Below are positions 1 to 7,690 of a stretch of 64,000 nt of DNA, piece after piece. The stretch is from an uncultured Agromyces sp. (GTDB lineage Bacteria > Actinomycetota > Actinomycetes > Actinomycetales > Microbacteriaceae), in assembly GCA_913053875.1 (NCBI GenBank), contig CAJXGN010000001.1:372001-436000 (forward strand). Direction: 5' to 3'. Position 1 is the first letter of the stretch; every line of letters begins with the position of its first letter. The translations under genes and the position numbers were made by a program. The notes beneath the pieces were generated by a model, which was not told the origin of the DNA, did not search any database, and saw only the letters and a program-made list of their open reading frames with translations.

Positions 1-1183
1 AGCCCGCCTCCCGCAGGTAGCCGACGTCGCGAGCGAGCGCGACCGGATCGCACGCGACGTAGACGAGCTGGCGCGGGCGCAGCTCGCCGAGCGCCTCGAT
101 GACCGCGCGACCCGCGCCCGAGCGCGGCGGGTCGAGCACGACGGTGGACCGCGCCAGCGCGTCGCGCTCCGCACGCGAGGCGGTCGCGACGAGGCCCTGC
201 ACGAACCGGTCGACGCGCGCGGTCACGGCCGACGCCCCCACCCAGTCGGCGAGGTTCGCGGCGGCGTGGTCGGTGGCGCGCTCGTCGGCCTCGACGGTCG
301 TGATGCGCACGGTCTCGCCGAACCGGTCGCCGACGGCGGCGGCGAGGAGGCCGACACCGCCGTAGAGGTCCAGGTTGGCCGCGCGGGGATCGAACGCGGC
401 CGCGTCGATCGCGTCCTGCACCGCCCGGTAGAGCGTGCGGGCCGCGTTGGCGTGCACCTGCCAGAACCCGCCCTGCTCGAGCGTGAACTCGCGGCCCTCG
501 ACGACCTCGGCGACTTCGCCGCGCGGCGGCCGCTTCGGCTTGCCCCGGCGATCGCGCTCCGCGACCAGGACGCGCGCACCGCCGCTGCTCGGCGCCACGA
601 CGTCGACGTGGGCGGCGCCCGGGAAGCGCTGGGCGAGCGGGGCCGCGTCCGCGACGGCCGGTGCGGCGAGCGGCAGGTCGTCGACCGGCACGACGTCGTG
701 CGAGCGGGCCGCGAACGGGCCGATCGTGCCGTCGGGCGCGACCTGCAGGCGCACCCGGGTGCGCCAGGCGGTGCCGTCGTCGGATGCTCCGGTCGGCGCG
801 TCGGCGCCTGGCGCGACGGCCTCGACCTCGGGCGCCTGCTCGAGCCCGGCGAAGCGCTCGAAGGCCTCGCGCAGCACGTCGGCCTTGAGCTCGCGCTGGC
901 GGGCCAGGCGGATGTGCCCGAACTCGGCACCACCCGCGCGCTCGGCGGGGTCGCGCGCGATCGAGGCGGCATCCCACACGTGGTCGCGGCGGTCGGCGGA
1001 TGCCTCGAGCACCTCGACCGTCTCGGCGCGCCAGTACCGGTCGTGCCGGTCGTCGACCACCTGCGCGCGCACGCGCTCCCCCGGCAGCGCGTCCGACGTG
1101 AACACGACGCGGCCCTCGTGACGGGCCACGAACACGCCTCCGTGTGCGACCGGTCCGACAACGAGCTCGAGGGTGCGTGCCAT
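1..1183 (-). CDS. Class I SAM-dependent RNA uracil-C5 methyltransferase (TrmA/RlmC/RlmD family), 3' end cut off
   Basis: It would methylate C5 of a uridine in 23S rRNA or tRNA using S-adenosylmethionine, in the cytoplasm. The protein starts MARTLELVVGPVAHGGVFVA, an N-terminal TRAM-like beta-barrel region. A Rossmann methyltransferase motif LDLYGGVGLLAAAVGD lies near residue 275, then LDPPRSGAGRAV and VACDPVALARDVGYL near the window edge. The Cys in VACDP matches the family's catalytic nucleophile (family knowledge). No cysteine cluster for a 4Fe-4S centre is visible in the part present, so this looks like the cluster-less actinobacterial form. The gene runs off the left edge, so the last residues are missing. 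The start is the ATG complement at 1181-1183. It is divergent from the Maf gene, 36 nt away. Which uridine is modified cannot be told. Confidence 0.88.
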   Translation of the reverse strand, partial: MARTLELVVGPVAHGGVFVARHEGRVVFTSDALPGERVRAQVVDDRHDRYWRAETVEVLEASADRRDHVWDAASIARDPAERAGGAEFGHIRLARQRELKADVLREAFERFAGLEQAPEVEAVAPGADAPTGASDDGTAWRTRVRLQVAPDGTIGPFAARSHDVVPVDDLPLAAPAVADAAPLAQRFPGAAHVDVVAPSSGGARVLVAERDRRGKPKRPPRGEVAEVVEGREFTLEQGGFWQVHANAARTLYRAVQDAIDAAAFDPRAANLDLYGGVGLLAAAVGDRFGETVRITTVEADERATDHAAANLADWVGASAVTARVDRFVQGLVATASRAERDALARSTVVLDPPRSGAGRAVIEALGELRPRQLVYVACDPVALARDVGYLREAG

Positions 1184-1219
1184 CCGTCAAGCGTCTCACG
1201 GAGACGGCAGGATGGACCC

Positions 1220-1891
1220 ATGCGCCTCTACCTCGCCTCGACCTCCCCCGCGCGGCTCCAGCTGCTGCGACAGGCCGGCATCGAGCCGGTCGCGATCCCG
1301 CCCGGGGTCGACGAGGAGGCGCTCGTCGCCCGCACCGAGGCCGAGGAGGGCCCGCTGCCGGTCGAGCGCATGGTGCAGCTGCTCGCTCGCGCGAAGGCCG
1401 AGGCGCTCGTCGGCACGCGGCGCGATGACGGTGAGGGTGCGGATGCCACGGGGCCCGACGGCGCCCCGATCGACGGGCTCATCCTCGGCGGCGACTCCGC
1501 GTTCCTCGTCGACGATGTCATCCACGGCAAGCCGCACCGGCCCGAGGTCGCGGCCGCGCGCTGGCGTGCGCAGCGCGGCCGCTCGGGAGACCTCTGGTCG
1601 GGACACTGGCTGATCGACCACCGGGGCGGCGTCGCGCGCGCAGCGGTCGGGCGGCCGTCCGTGGCATCCGTCGCCTTCGCCGACCTCACCGACGACGAGG
1701 TCGACGCCTACGTGGCCACCGGGGAGCCGCTCGCGGTGGCGGGCGCGTTCACGGTCGACTCGCTCGGCGGGCCGTTCATCACGCGCGTCGAGGGCGACCC
1801 GAGCACGGTCGTGGGGCTCTCGCTCTCCACGTTGCGCGAGCTGGTGCGCGAGCTCGGGGTCGAGTGGACCTCGCTCTGGAACCGGCGCTGA
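1220..1891 (+). CDS. maf: Maf family nucleoside triphosphate pyrophosphatase
   Basis: It is a predicted cytoplasmic house-cleaning enzyme that hydrolyses non-canonical or excess NTPs to NMP and pyrophosphate. The 223-aa product begins MRLYLASTSPARLQLLRQAG, the family's N-terminal S-x-S-x-x-R-x-x-L-L phosphate-binding motif, followed by VDEEAL, then GGDSAF and GKPHRP. The C-terminal part has YVATGEPLAVAGAFTVDSLGG, matching the Maf Y-x-x-x-x-E-x-x-x-x-A-G-x-F motif. An internal stretch after residue 65 (DDGEGADATGPDGAPID) looks like a lineage-specific loop. The reading frame is open far upstream, but the family start is the ATG at 1220. A CAGGAT hexamer 6 nt upstream (1208-1213) may be the -10 of a leaderless promoter. 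Confidence 0.92.
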   Translation: MRLYLASTSPARLQLLRQAGIEPVAIPPGVDEEALVARTEAEEGPLPVERMVQLLARAKAEALVGTRRDDGEGADATGPDGAPIDGLILGGDSAFLVDDVIHGKPHRPEVAAARWRAQRGRSGDLWSGHWLIDHRGGVARAAVGRPSVASVAFADLTDDEVDAYVATGEPLAVAGAFTVDSLGGPFITRVEGDPSTVVGLSLSTLRELVRELGVEWTSLWNRR

Positions 1892-1902
1892 CGGCGCAAC
1901 AC

Positions 1903-1927
1903 ATGCCGCACGCGGCATCCGCTCGCC
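1903..1927. repeat. Short hairpin plus near copy of the 16-mer motif downstream of maf
   Basis: ATGCCG (1903-1908) and CGGCAT (1913-1918) form a 6-bp stem. The overlapping segment 1912-1927 reads GCGGCATCCGCTCGCC, the complement of the recurrent 16-mer GGCGAGCGGATGCCCC with one mismatch. It lies 12-20 nt after the maf stop. It may act as a weak terminator; there is no T-run. Confidence 0.5.
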
Positions 1928-2035
1928 CCTGACACCGTCGGCCGCACGCGTTGTGGCCCGCCGCCCACGCTTCGCCGGGTTTCTTGTGCGCCGTCACCAA
2001 AGATGCGGCGTCTCTCGCCAATAGGCTGGGGAATC

Positions 2036-3802
2036 ATGCCGCGCATCACCAAGGTCCTCATCGCCAACCGGGGCGAGATCGCCGTCCGTGTCATCCGTGC
2101 CGCCCGCGATTCGGGCATCGCCTCGGTCGCGGTCTACGCCGACCAGGACCGCGACGCGCGCCACGTCAAGCTCGCCGACGAGGCGTACGCGCTCGAGGGC
2201 GCGACGAGCGCCGAGACCTACCTGGTGATCGACAAGCTCCTGTCGGTCGCACGACGCTCGGGCGCCGACGCGGTGCACCCCGGCTACGGCTTCCTCGCCG
2301 AGAACTCCGACTTCGCCCGCGCGGTCATCGACGCCGGCCTCGTCTGGATCGGCCCCTCCCCCGACGCGATCGAGCAGCTCGGCGACAAGGTCTCCGCGCG
2401 GCACATCGCCGAGAAGGTGGGCGCGCCGCTCGCGCCGGGCACGCTGAACCCCGTGGCCGACGCCGCCGAGGTGCTCGACTTCGTCGACCAACACGGACTG
2501 CCCGTGGCGATCAAGGCCGCGTTCGGCGGCGGCGGGCGCGGCCTCAAGGTCGCCCGCACGCGCGAGGAGGTGCCCGAGCTGTTCGACTCGGCCACCCGCG
2601 AGGCCGTCGCCGCGTTCGGCCGCGGCGAGTGCTTCGTCGAGAAGTACCTCGACCAGCCGCGCCACGTCGAGACCCAGTGCCTCGCCGACGCCGAGGGCAA
2701 CGTCGTCGTGGTCTCCACCCGCGACTGCTCGCTCCAGCGGCGCCACCAGAAGCTCGTGGAGGAGGCACCCGCGCCCTGGCTCAGCGAGGAGCAGACGCGA
2801 CTGCTGTACGAGTCGTCGAAGGCGATCCTGCGCGAGGTCGGCTACCTCGGCGCCGGCACCTGCGAGTTCCTCATCGGCGCCGACGGCACCGTGTCGTTCC
2901 TCGAGGTGAACACGCGCCTGCAGGTCGAGCACCCGGTCTCCGAGGAGGTCACCGGCCTCGACCTCGTGCGCGAGCAGTTCCGCATCGCCGAGGGGGGCCT
3001 GCTCGACTACGACGACCCGGTCGCGCACGGCCACTCGTTCGAGTTCCGCATCAACGGCGAGGACCCGGGCCGCAACTTCCTGCCGGCCCCCGGCCCGGTG
3101 CACCAGCTCCGCTTCCCGGGCGGCCCCGGCGTGCGCATCGACTCGGGCGTGACCACGGGCGACGAGATCTCCGGCGCGTTCGACTCGCTGCTCGCGAAGC
3201 TCATCGTGACCGGCTCGTCGCGCGAGCACGCCCTCGAGCGCGCCCGCCGCGCCCTCGACGAGTTCGAGGTCGCCGGTCTGCCGACCGTGCTGCCGTTCCA
3301 CCGCGACATCGTGCGCAACGAGGCGTTCGCCCCGGCCGACGGCGAGCCCTTCTCGGTCTACACGCGCTGGATCGAGACCGAGTACGACAACCGCATCGAG
3401 CCGTGGTCGGGCGAGCTCGCCGAGCCCGCCGGCCCCGCCGCGCGCGAGGAGGTCGTGGTCGAGGCCGACGGTCGCCGCATCGCGGTGTCGATCCCGAAGC
3501 GCTTCGCCGCCACGTCGCTGCAGCCGACCGCCGGCCCCGCACCGCGCCGACGCACCGCGGGCCACGCGGTCGACACGGGCGGCGGCGACGCCGTGAAGGC
3601 GCCCATGCAGGCCACCGTCGTCAAGGTCGCCGTCGAGCCCGGCCAGGCCGTCGTCAAGGGCGACCTTATCCTGGTGCTCGAGGCCATGAAGATGGAGCAG
3701 CCGATCGCCGCGCACAAGGACGGCGTGGTCAGCGTCGTCAACGCCGAGGTGGGCGTGACCGTCTCGAGCGGGCACCTGCTGCTCGCCATCGGCGACGCCT
3801 GA
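2036..3802 (+). CDS. Acetyl/propionyl-CoA carboxylase alpha chain (biotin carboxylase + biotin carboxyl carrier)
   Basis: It carboxylates its own biotin with bicarbonate and ATP. A separate carboxyltransferase beta chain, not in this window, then makes malonyl-CoA or methylmalonyl-CoA for fatty and branched-chain acid synthesis. The 588-aa protein starts [23 protein letters not shown], the typical biotin carboxylase N-terminus. It has the glycine-rich ATP-grasp loop [14 protein letters not shown], the [18 protein letters not shown] active-site block, a short linker rich in A/P/R, and a C-terminal biotinyl domain with EAMKMEQP. The biotinylated lysine is Lys552. The length is usual for actinobacterial alpha chains. 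The start at 2036 follows GGGGA and a possible -10 TAGGCT (2022-2027). Its last codons are duplicated 1448 bp downstream (see the direct repeat). Confidence 0.95.
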   Translation: MPRITKVLIANRGEIAVRVIRAARDSGIASVAVYADQDRDARHVKLADEAYALEGATSAETYLVIDKLLSVARRSGADAVHPGYGFLAENSDFARAVIDAGLVWIGPSPDAIEQLGDKVSARHIAEKVGAPLAPGTLNPVADAAEVLDFVDQHGLPVAIKAAFGGGGRGLKVARTREEVPELFDSATREAVAAFGRGECFVEKYLDQPRHVETQCLADAEGNVVVVSTRDCSLQRRHQKLVEEAPAPWLSEEQTRLLYESSKAILREVGYLGAGTCEFLIGADGTVSFLEVNTRLQVEHPVSEEVTGLDLVREQFRIAEGGLLDYDDPVAHGHSFEFRINGEDPGRNFLPAPGPVHQLRFPGGPGVRIDSGVTTGDEISGAFDSLLAKLIVTGSSREHALERARRALDEFEVAGLPTVLPFHRDIVRNEAFAPADGEPFSVYTRWIETEYDNRIEPWSGELAEPAGPAAREEVVVEADGRRIAVSIPKRFAATSLQPTAGPAPRRRTAGHAVDTGGGDAVKAPMQATVVKVAVEPGQAVVKGDLILVLEAMKMEQPIAAHKDGVVSVVNAEVGVTVSSGHLLLAIGDA

Positions 3803-3820
3803 CGCGCGCCGCCGGCGCCC
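3791..3820. repeat. Left copy of a 30-bp direct repeat bounding the AbiEi/DUF559 unit
   Basis: This copy covers the last four codons of the carboxylase gene and 18 nt beyond (starts GGCGACGCCTGACGCGCG, ends GCCGGCGCCC). The right copy at 5239-5268 is identical except for T in place of G at position 7. The pair encloses the whole DUF559 gene and its flanking repeats. Confidence 0.85.
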
Positions 3821-3872
3821 TGGCCGGGCCCGCCCGGCACCGCTCACGACCGGGGCCGTCCCCTGGCGGTGA

Positions 3873-3889
3873 GGCACTTTTCAGGAGTG
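3873..3889. repeat. Left 17-bp inverted repeat GGCACTTTTCAGGAGTG
   Basis: The sequence at 5211-5227 is its exact reverse complement, 17 of 17. A third, partial copy of the core (CTTTTCAGGAG, 5096-5106) lies just inside the right end. GCACT/AGTGC within the repeat can also pair as a small hairpin with loop TTTCAGG. The rest of 3803-4040 holds no recognisable gene. Confidence 0.8.
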
Positions 3890-4040
3890 CACCAGCGCGC
3901 GGCGGTGGAAACGTGCGCAGCCTGCGCTCGCGCGCACTTGGCATGCGTGCTCGAGCACGATTCCTGCGGAGTGTTGAGCGGAGCGCCCGGGCGCTCCTGA
4001 GTAGTTACGAAGGCTGCACGTCTGCGGGGGCAGCGGTGCG

Positions 4041-4976
4041 TCAGGGGGCGGCGCGACGCAACCGCGCGGCCGCGAGGGCACGGATGACCCGTTGGAGGAC
4101 GGCGTCCGGGTCGGCGAGCACCTCGCGTGCCGGCACCCGCAGCGTCGGGTAGCCGCGAGCGAGCAACTCCCCGTCGCGGCGACGATCTTCCTCGAACGCG
4201 GCGAGAGAACTGTGGAACGCGCGACCGTCGACCTCGACCACGAGCAGGCGGGCCACGAGGAAGTCGACGCGACCGACCCCATCGATCCAGACCTGCTGCC
4301 GATACTCGAGCCCGGCGTCACTGAACAGCAGTCCGACGTGCGACTCCGCACCGGACCCGGCTGCATCCGTCATCAGTTCCGACAACTCCCGGTGCCATCC
4401 GCCGTGTCGGGCGAGCATGCTCCGAGCATCGTCCAGCCCGATCAGCCGCTCGGCGACGGCCGACTCGAACGCTGCAAGCACATCTGCCCGGGGCTGACAT
4501 GACGCGACCTGGTCGAGCGCGGACCGGATGTCGGTGCGCCACCAACTCGCATCCTCGCGACGCTCTGCGACCGGGCGCTCGCACCAGTGCAGCACCAGCG
4601 GCTCTTCGTGCCTGTCGGAGCGGGGGCCCTCGTCGCCATCGAGCCGCGCTGGCGCGTCTGGGCGGGCGGTCAGCGGATGCCGCGTGCGCAGCCGGGCAGC
4701 ATTGGCCGGCAGCGCCACGTGCACGGCCGCGTCCGACCCGGCCCAGATCCCTAGGCTCGACGCCGCGCTGACGCAGCCCAACCGCCCGCCGACGCGCACC
4801 GCGACGACGGCAGCACGCGAGGCCGACGGGCTCGCGTAGTGGCCCCGGCGGACCCGTCGCAGGACTCCGGTGCGCACCGCCATGGTGAGCAGCCCGGGCG
4901 AGTGGCCTGCAGCGATCAGTTGCCGGCGCGTGGCGATGCCGCCGAACCCGTCCACCGTACGCACGACCCGCTCCAT
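4041..4976 (-). CDS. AbiEi-antitoxin-like N-terminal domain + DUF559 (Vsr-like nuclease fold) protein
   Basis: The 311-aa protein has two parts. Residues about 1-60 (GFGGIATRRQLIAAGHS, GVLRRVRRGHYA) match the winged-helix domain of AbiEi-type antitoxins. Residues about 225-305 (YRQQVWIDGVGRVDFLVARLLV, VEVDGRAFH, ARGYPTLRVPAREVL) match DUF559, a fold related to very-short-patch-repair endonucleases; the D-x-x and E-V-D residues are the usual acidic site. This architecture is common in actinobacteria as a lone gene, and its function is not established. No AbiEii-type toxin gene is next to it. It sits alone between the carboxylase and LpdA genes, inside a 29/30 direct repeat, which suggests an inserted unit. 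The start is the ATG complement at 4974-4976; no clear ribosome binding site is visible. Confidence 0.8.
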   Translation of the reverse strand: MERVVRTVDGFGGIATRRQLIAAGHSPGLLTMAVRTGVLRRVRRGHYASPSASRAAVVAVRVGGRLGCVSAASSLGIWAGSDAAVHVALPANAARLRTRHPLTARPDAPARLDGDEGPRSDRHEEPLVLHWCERPVAERREDASWWRTDIRSALDQVASCQPRADVLAAFESAVAERLIGLDDARSMLARHGGWHRELSELMTDAAGSGAESHVGLLFSDAGLEYRQQVWIDGVGRVDFLVARLLVVEVDGRAFHSSLAAFEEDRRRDGELLARGYPTLRVPAREVLADPDAVLQRVIRALAAARLRRAAP

Positions 4977-5210
4977 GCCGTCAGGCTCGCGCCCCTATCG
5001 CGCTCCGGCCGGTACCCGCCTCCCTTCCGCGCGTCGGGAGGGCGGTCGGCACCCTGTGGAGGACTTCCTCCGCAGCATCCGCCCTCGACCCTGCGCTTTT
5101 CAGGAGGGCGCCGGTGCAACGCGCAACCGAACGCTACGGAGAGACCGTCTGCACAACAATTCGTCGCAGATCTGCGGATGCGCACAACGCATCGCCACAG
5201 CCTGGCCCGA

Positions 5211-5227
5211 CACTCCTGAAAAGTGCC
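5211..5227. repeat. Right 17-bp inverted repeat CACTCCTGAAAAGTGCC
   Basis: It is the exact reverse complement of 3873-3889. Together the two copies bracket the DUF559 gene. It lies 11 nt inside the right direct repeat, whereas the left inverted repeat is 52 nt inside the left one, so the ends are not symmetric as in a classical insertion sequence. Confidence 0.8.
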
Positions 5228-5238
5228 GGTCGCACCGG

Positions 5239-5268
5239 GGCGACTCCTGACGCGCGCCGCCGGCGCCC
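5239..5268. repeat. Right copy of the 30-bp direct repeat
   Basis: It matches 3791-3820 at 29 of 30 positions. It includes a copy of the carboxylase stop codon context (CTCCTGACGCGCGCC) although no carboxylase gene ends here. This is what would remain after insertion or duplication at the 3' end of that gene. Confidence 0.85.
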
Positions 5269-5287
5269 GCCGACCGGCGACCGGCGA

Positions 5288-6724
5288 CTACTGCACGATG
5301 TGCAGGGCGCGCGCGGCGTCGGTGAGCGAGCCCGACAGCGACGGGTAGACCGGGAACGCCTCGGCGACCTCGTCGACCGTGAGCCGCTGCTCGACGGCGA
5401 TCGTGAGCGGCAGGATGAGCTCCGACGCTTTCGGCGCCACGATGACGCCGCCGATCACGGTGCCGGAGCCGGTGCGCGCGAACAGCTTCACGAATCCGTC
5501 GCGGATGCCCATCATCTTCGCCCGCGGGTTCGATGCGAGCGGGAGCTTGTAGATGAGGCCCTGGGCGATGCCGTCGTCGATCTGCTTCTGGTTCCAGCCG
5601 ACGGTCGCGATCTCGGGCTGCGTGAAGATGTTCGAGGTGATGTTGCGCTCCTCGGGCGGGTTCACGATGTCGCCCATGGCGTGGAAGATCGCGGTGCGTC
5701 CCTGCATCGACGCGACCGACGCGAGGGGCGGGAAGGTCGTGCAGTCGCCCGCGGCGTAGATGTTCGGGATCGACGTGCGCGCCACGCGGTTGACCCGGAT
5801 GTGCCCGCTCGTGGTCAGCTGCACGCCCGCCTCGGCGAGCCCGATGTCCTTCGTGTTCGGGATCGATCCGACCGCCATGAGGCAGTGCGACCCCTCGACC
5901 GTGCGCCCGTCGGTGAGGGTCGCGACGACGCCCTCGCCGTCGCGCACGACCGACTCGGCACGCGACTTGTTCAGCACGTGCATGCCGTTGCGCTTGAACA
6001 CCTTCTCGATCACCGCGGCCGCGTCGGCGTCCTCGCCGGGCAGCACCTGGTCGCGGCTCGAGATGAGCGTGACCTCGGCGCCGAGCGCCCGGTACGCCGA
6101 GGCGAACTCGGCGCCGGTGACACCGGAACCCACCACGATGAGGTGCTTCGGGATGGTCTGCAGCTGGTAGAGCTGGGTCCAGGTCAGGATGCGCTCGCCG
6201 TCGGGCACCGCCGTCGGCAGCACGCGCGGGCTCGCACCGACCGATACGACGATGGTGTCGGCCTCGATGCGGTCGAAGTCGGTGCCCTCGTCGCCGGGGG
6301 CGGTCGAGACGGTCACCGCGTCCCGGCCGTCGAGCCGGCCCTCGCCCTGCACGATGCGCACGCCCGCGTCGAGCAGGTTCGCGCGCATGTCCTCCGACTG
6401 CTGCCTGGCCAGCCCGAGCAACCGCTTGTTCACGGCCGACAGGTTGATCGCGACCTCGGGCCGGATGGGCTTGCCCGACTCGCCGCGCGCGTAGAACTGC
6501 ACGCCGAGGTCGGCGGCCTCCTTGACGGCGTTCGACGCCTCCGCGGTCGCGATGAGCGACTTCGACGGCACCACGTCGGTGAGCACGGCCGAGCCGCCGA
6601 CGCCCACGCGTTCGACGAGCGTCGTCTCCGCCCCGAGCTGGGCTGCTGCGAGGGCGGCCTCGTACCCGCCGGGCCCACCCCCGAGCACTGCGATCCGCTG
6701 GGTGCGCTCGAACTCGTAGGCCAT
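5288..6724 (-). CDS. lpdA: NAD(P)H-quinone dehydrogenase, LpdA type (lacks the disulfide)
   Basis: This is a flavoprotein of the pyridine nucleotide-disulfide oxidoreductase family. The 478-aa protein has the FAD dinucleotide motif IAVLGGGPGGYEAALAA at the N-terminus, an NAD(P)-binding motif LIVVGSGVTGAEFASAY in the middle, GDCTTFPPLASVASMQGR, and a C-terminal dimerisation domain. Where dihydrolipoamide dehydrogenases carry C-x4-C, this protein reads GVGGSAVLTDVVPSKSLIA, with both cysteines absent. It therefore cannot do thiol-disulfide chemistry and is more likely a quinone reductase like mycobacterial LpdA (family knowledge). The start is the ATG at 6724, 7 nt after a CAGAAT hexamer. An alternative ATG lies 9 nt upstream at 6733. 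It is divergent from the PNP gene, 135 nt away. Confidence 0.87.
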   Translation of the reverse strand: MAYEFERTQRIAVLGGGPGGYEAALAAAQLGAETTLVERVGVGGSAVLTDVVPSKSLIATAEASNAVKEAADLGVQFYARGESGKPIRPEVAINLSAVNKRLLGLARQQSEDMRANLLDAGVRIVQGEGRLDGRDAVTVSTAPGDEGTDFDRIEADTIVVSVGASPRVLPTAVPDGERILTWTQLYQLQTIPKHLIVVGSGVTGAEFASAYRALGAEVTLISSRDQVLPGEDADAAAVIEKVFKRNGMHVLNKSRAESVVRDGEGVVATLTDGRTVEGSHCLMAVGSIPNTKDIGLAEAGVQLTTSGHIRVNRVARTSIPNIYAAGDCTTFPPLASVASMQGRTAIFHAMGDIVNPPEERNITSNIFTQPEIATVGWNQKQIDDGIAQGLIYKLPLASNPRAKMMGIRDGFVKLFARTGSGTVIGGVIVAPKASELILPLTIAVEQRLTVDEVAEAFPVYPSLSGSLTDAARALHIVQ

Positions 6725-6847
6725 GCGGTCCATTCTGGCGCAGCCGCGGAAACGCGGGCAAACGGGCGGATGCCGCCCGGGGCGCAGCATCCGTCACCGC
6801 CGATGCTCATGCGAGCAGATGCGCGACACCCGAACGGGGGTGCTCAG

Positions 6848-6853
6848 TAGCAT
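6848..6853 (+). promoter_or_regulatory. Candidate -10 TAGCAT for a leaderless PNP transcript
   Basis: TAGCAT ends 6 nt before the ATG at 6860. Transcription would begin at or next to the A of the start codon. No -35 match is evident. Confidence 0.45.
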
Positions 6854-6859
6854 GGCAGC

Positions 6860-7687
6860 ATGCACGCACCGAACCCGCTCGACGACCCGTCCGCAGATCC
6901 GTTCGAGGTAGCCCGCACCGCCGCGGCCGAGCTCGCGGAGGCCACGGGGGTCGAGCGCCACGACATCGCGCTGACCCTCGGCAGCGGCTGGGGCAAGGCG
7001 GCCGACCTCATCGGCGAGACGACCCACACCATCCCGGCGACCGACATCACCGGCTTCGGCAAGCCGGCCCTCGAGGGGCACGTCGGCACGCTGCGCTCGG
7101 TGCTGCTGCCGAGCGGCAAGCGGGCGCTGGTGATCGGCGCCCGCACGCACTACTACGAGGGGCACGGCGTGCGCCGCGTGGTGCATTCGGTGCGCACGGC
7201 GGCGGCGGCCGGGGCATCCGTCATGATCCTCACCAACGGTGCGGGCGGCATCCGCGAGCACTGGTCGCCCGGCATGCCGGTGCTGATCCGCGACCACATC
7301 AACCTCACGGCCGACTCGCCGCTCGAGGGGGCCACGTTCGTCGACCTCACCGACCTGTACTCGCAGCGCCTGCGCGACGTGGCCCACTCGATCGACCCGG
7401 GCCTCGACGAGGGCGTGTACACGCAGTTCCGCGGCCCGCACTACGAGACGCCCGCCGAGGTGCAGATGGCGAAGGCCATCGGCGGCGACATCGTCGGCAT
7501 GTCGACGGCGCTCGAGGCGATCGCGGCGCGGCAGGCGGGCATGGAGATCCTCGGCATGTCGCTCATCACCAACCTCGCCGCGGGCATCCAGACCACGCCG
7601 CTCAGCCACGAGGAGGTCATCGAGGCGGGCCGCGAGGCGGAGCCCGTCATCTCGTCGCTGCTGGCCCGGATCGTCGCGGAGCTGTAG
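6860..7687 (+). CDS. Purine-nucleoside phosphorylase (trimeric class)
   Basis: It splits purine (deoxy)nucleosides with phosphate into the free base and (deoxy)ribose-1-phosphate. The 275-aa length fits the trimeric class. Visible motifs are the phosphate loop LTLGSGWGKAADLIG, THYYEGHGVRRVVHSVR, the TNGAGGI loop, FRGPHYETPAEV and GMSTALEAIAARQ, followed by SLITNLAAG. The neighbouring phosphosugar mutase starts 3 nt downstream, so the two form a transcription unit that can take the sugar-1-phosphate further. Cytidine deaminase, thymidine phosphorylase and adenosine deaminase lie a few kilobases away on the other strand. The start ATG at 6860 has no Shine-Dalgarno sequence but a -10-like hexamer 6 nt upstream. 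Confidence 0.94.
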   Translation: MHAPNPLDDPSADPFEVARTAAAELAEATGVERHDIALTLGSGWGKAADLIGETTHTIPATDITGFGKPALEGHVGTLRSVLLPSGKRALVIGARTHYYEGHGVRRVVHSVRTAAAAGASVMILTNGAGGIREHWSPGMPVLIRDHINLTADSPLEGATFVDLTDLYSQRLRDVAHSIDPGLDEGVYTQFRGPHYETPAEVQMAKAIGGDIVGMSTALEAIAARQAGMEILGMSLITNLAAGIQTTPLSHEEVIEAGREAEPVISSLLARIVAEL

Positions 7688-7690
7688 GCC

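Larger units (their letters stand above)
4977..5287. other. 311-nt gene-free stretch with repeat structures
   Basis: No convincing coding region lies here. It contains a GGAGGA-TCCTCC mini-palindrome near 5057-5072, the partial core CTTTTCAGGAG at 5096-5106, the perfect right inverted repeat at 5211-5227 and the right direct repeat at 5239-5268. The segment 5093-5227 has the two cores facing each other, about 130 nt apart. A weaker arrangement of similar size occurs at 3873-4000. Confidence 0.6.

Noticed and set aside
266..1219. N-terminal extension of Maf by 318 codons
   Set aside because: It is antisense to the RNA methyltransferase gene, which has clear motifs. The Maf family N-terminus starts at 1220.
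3873..5227. Reading the 17-bp inverted repeats as ends of a standard insertion sequence
   Set aside because: There is no transposase between them, they sit at unequal distances from the direct repeats, and a third internal core exists. A non-autonomous or repeat-associated unit is a better description.
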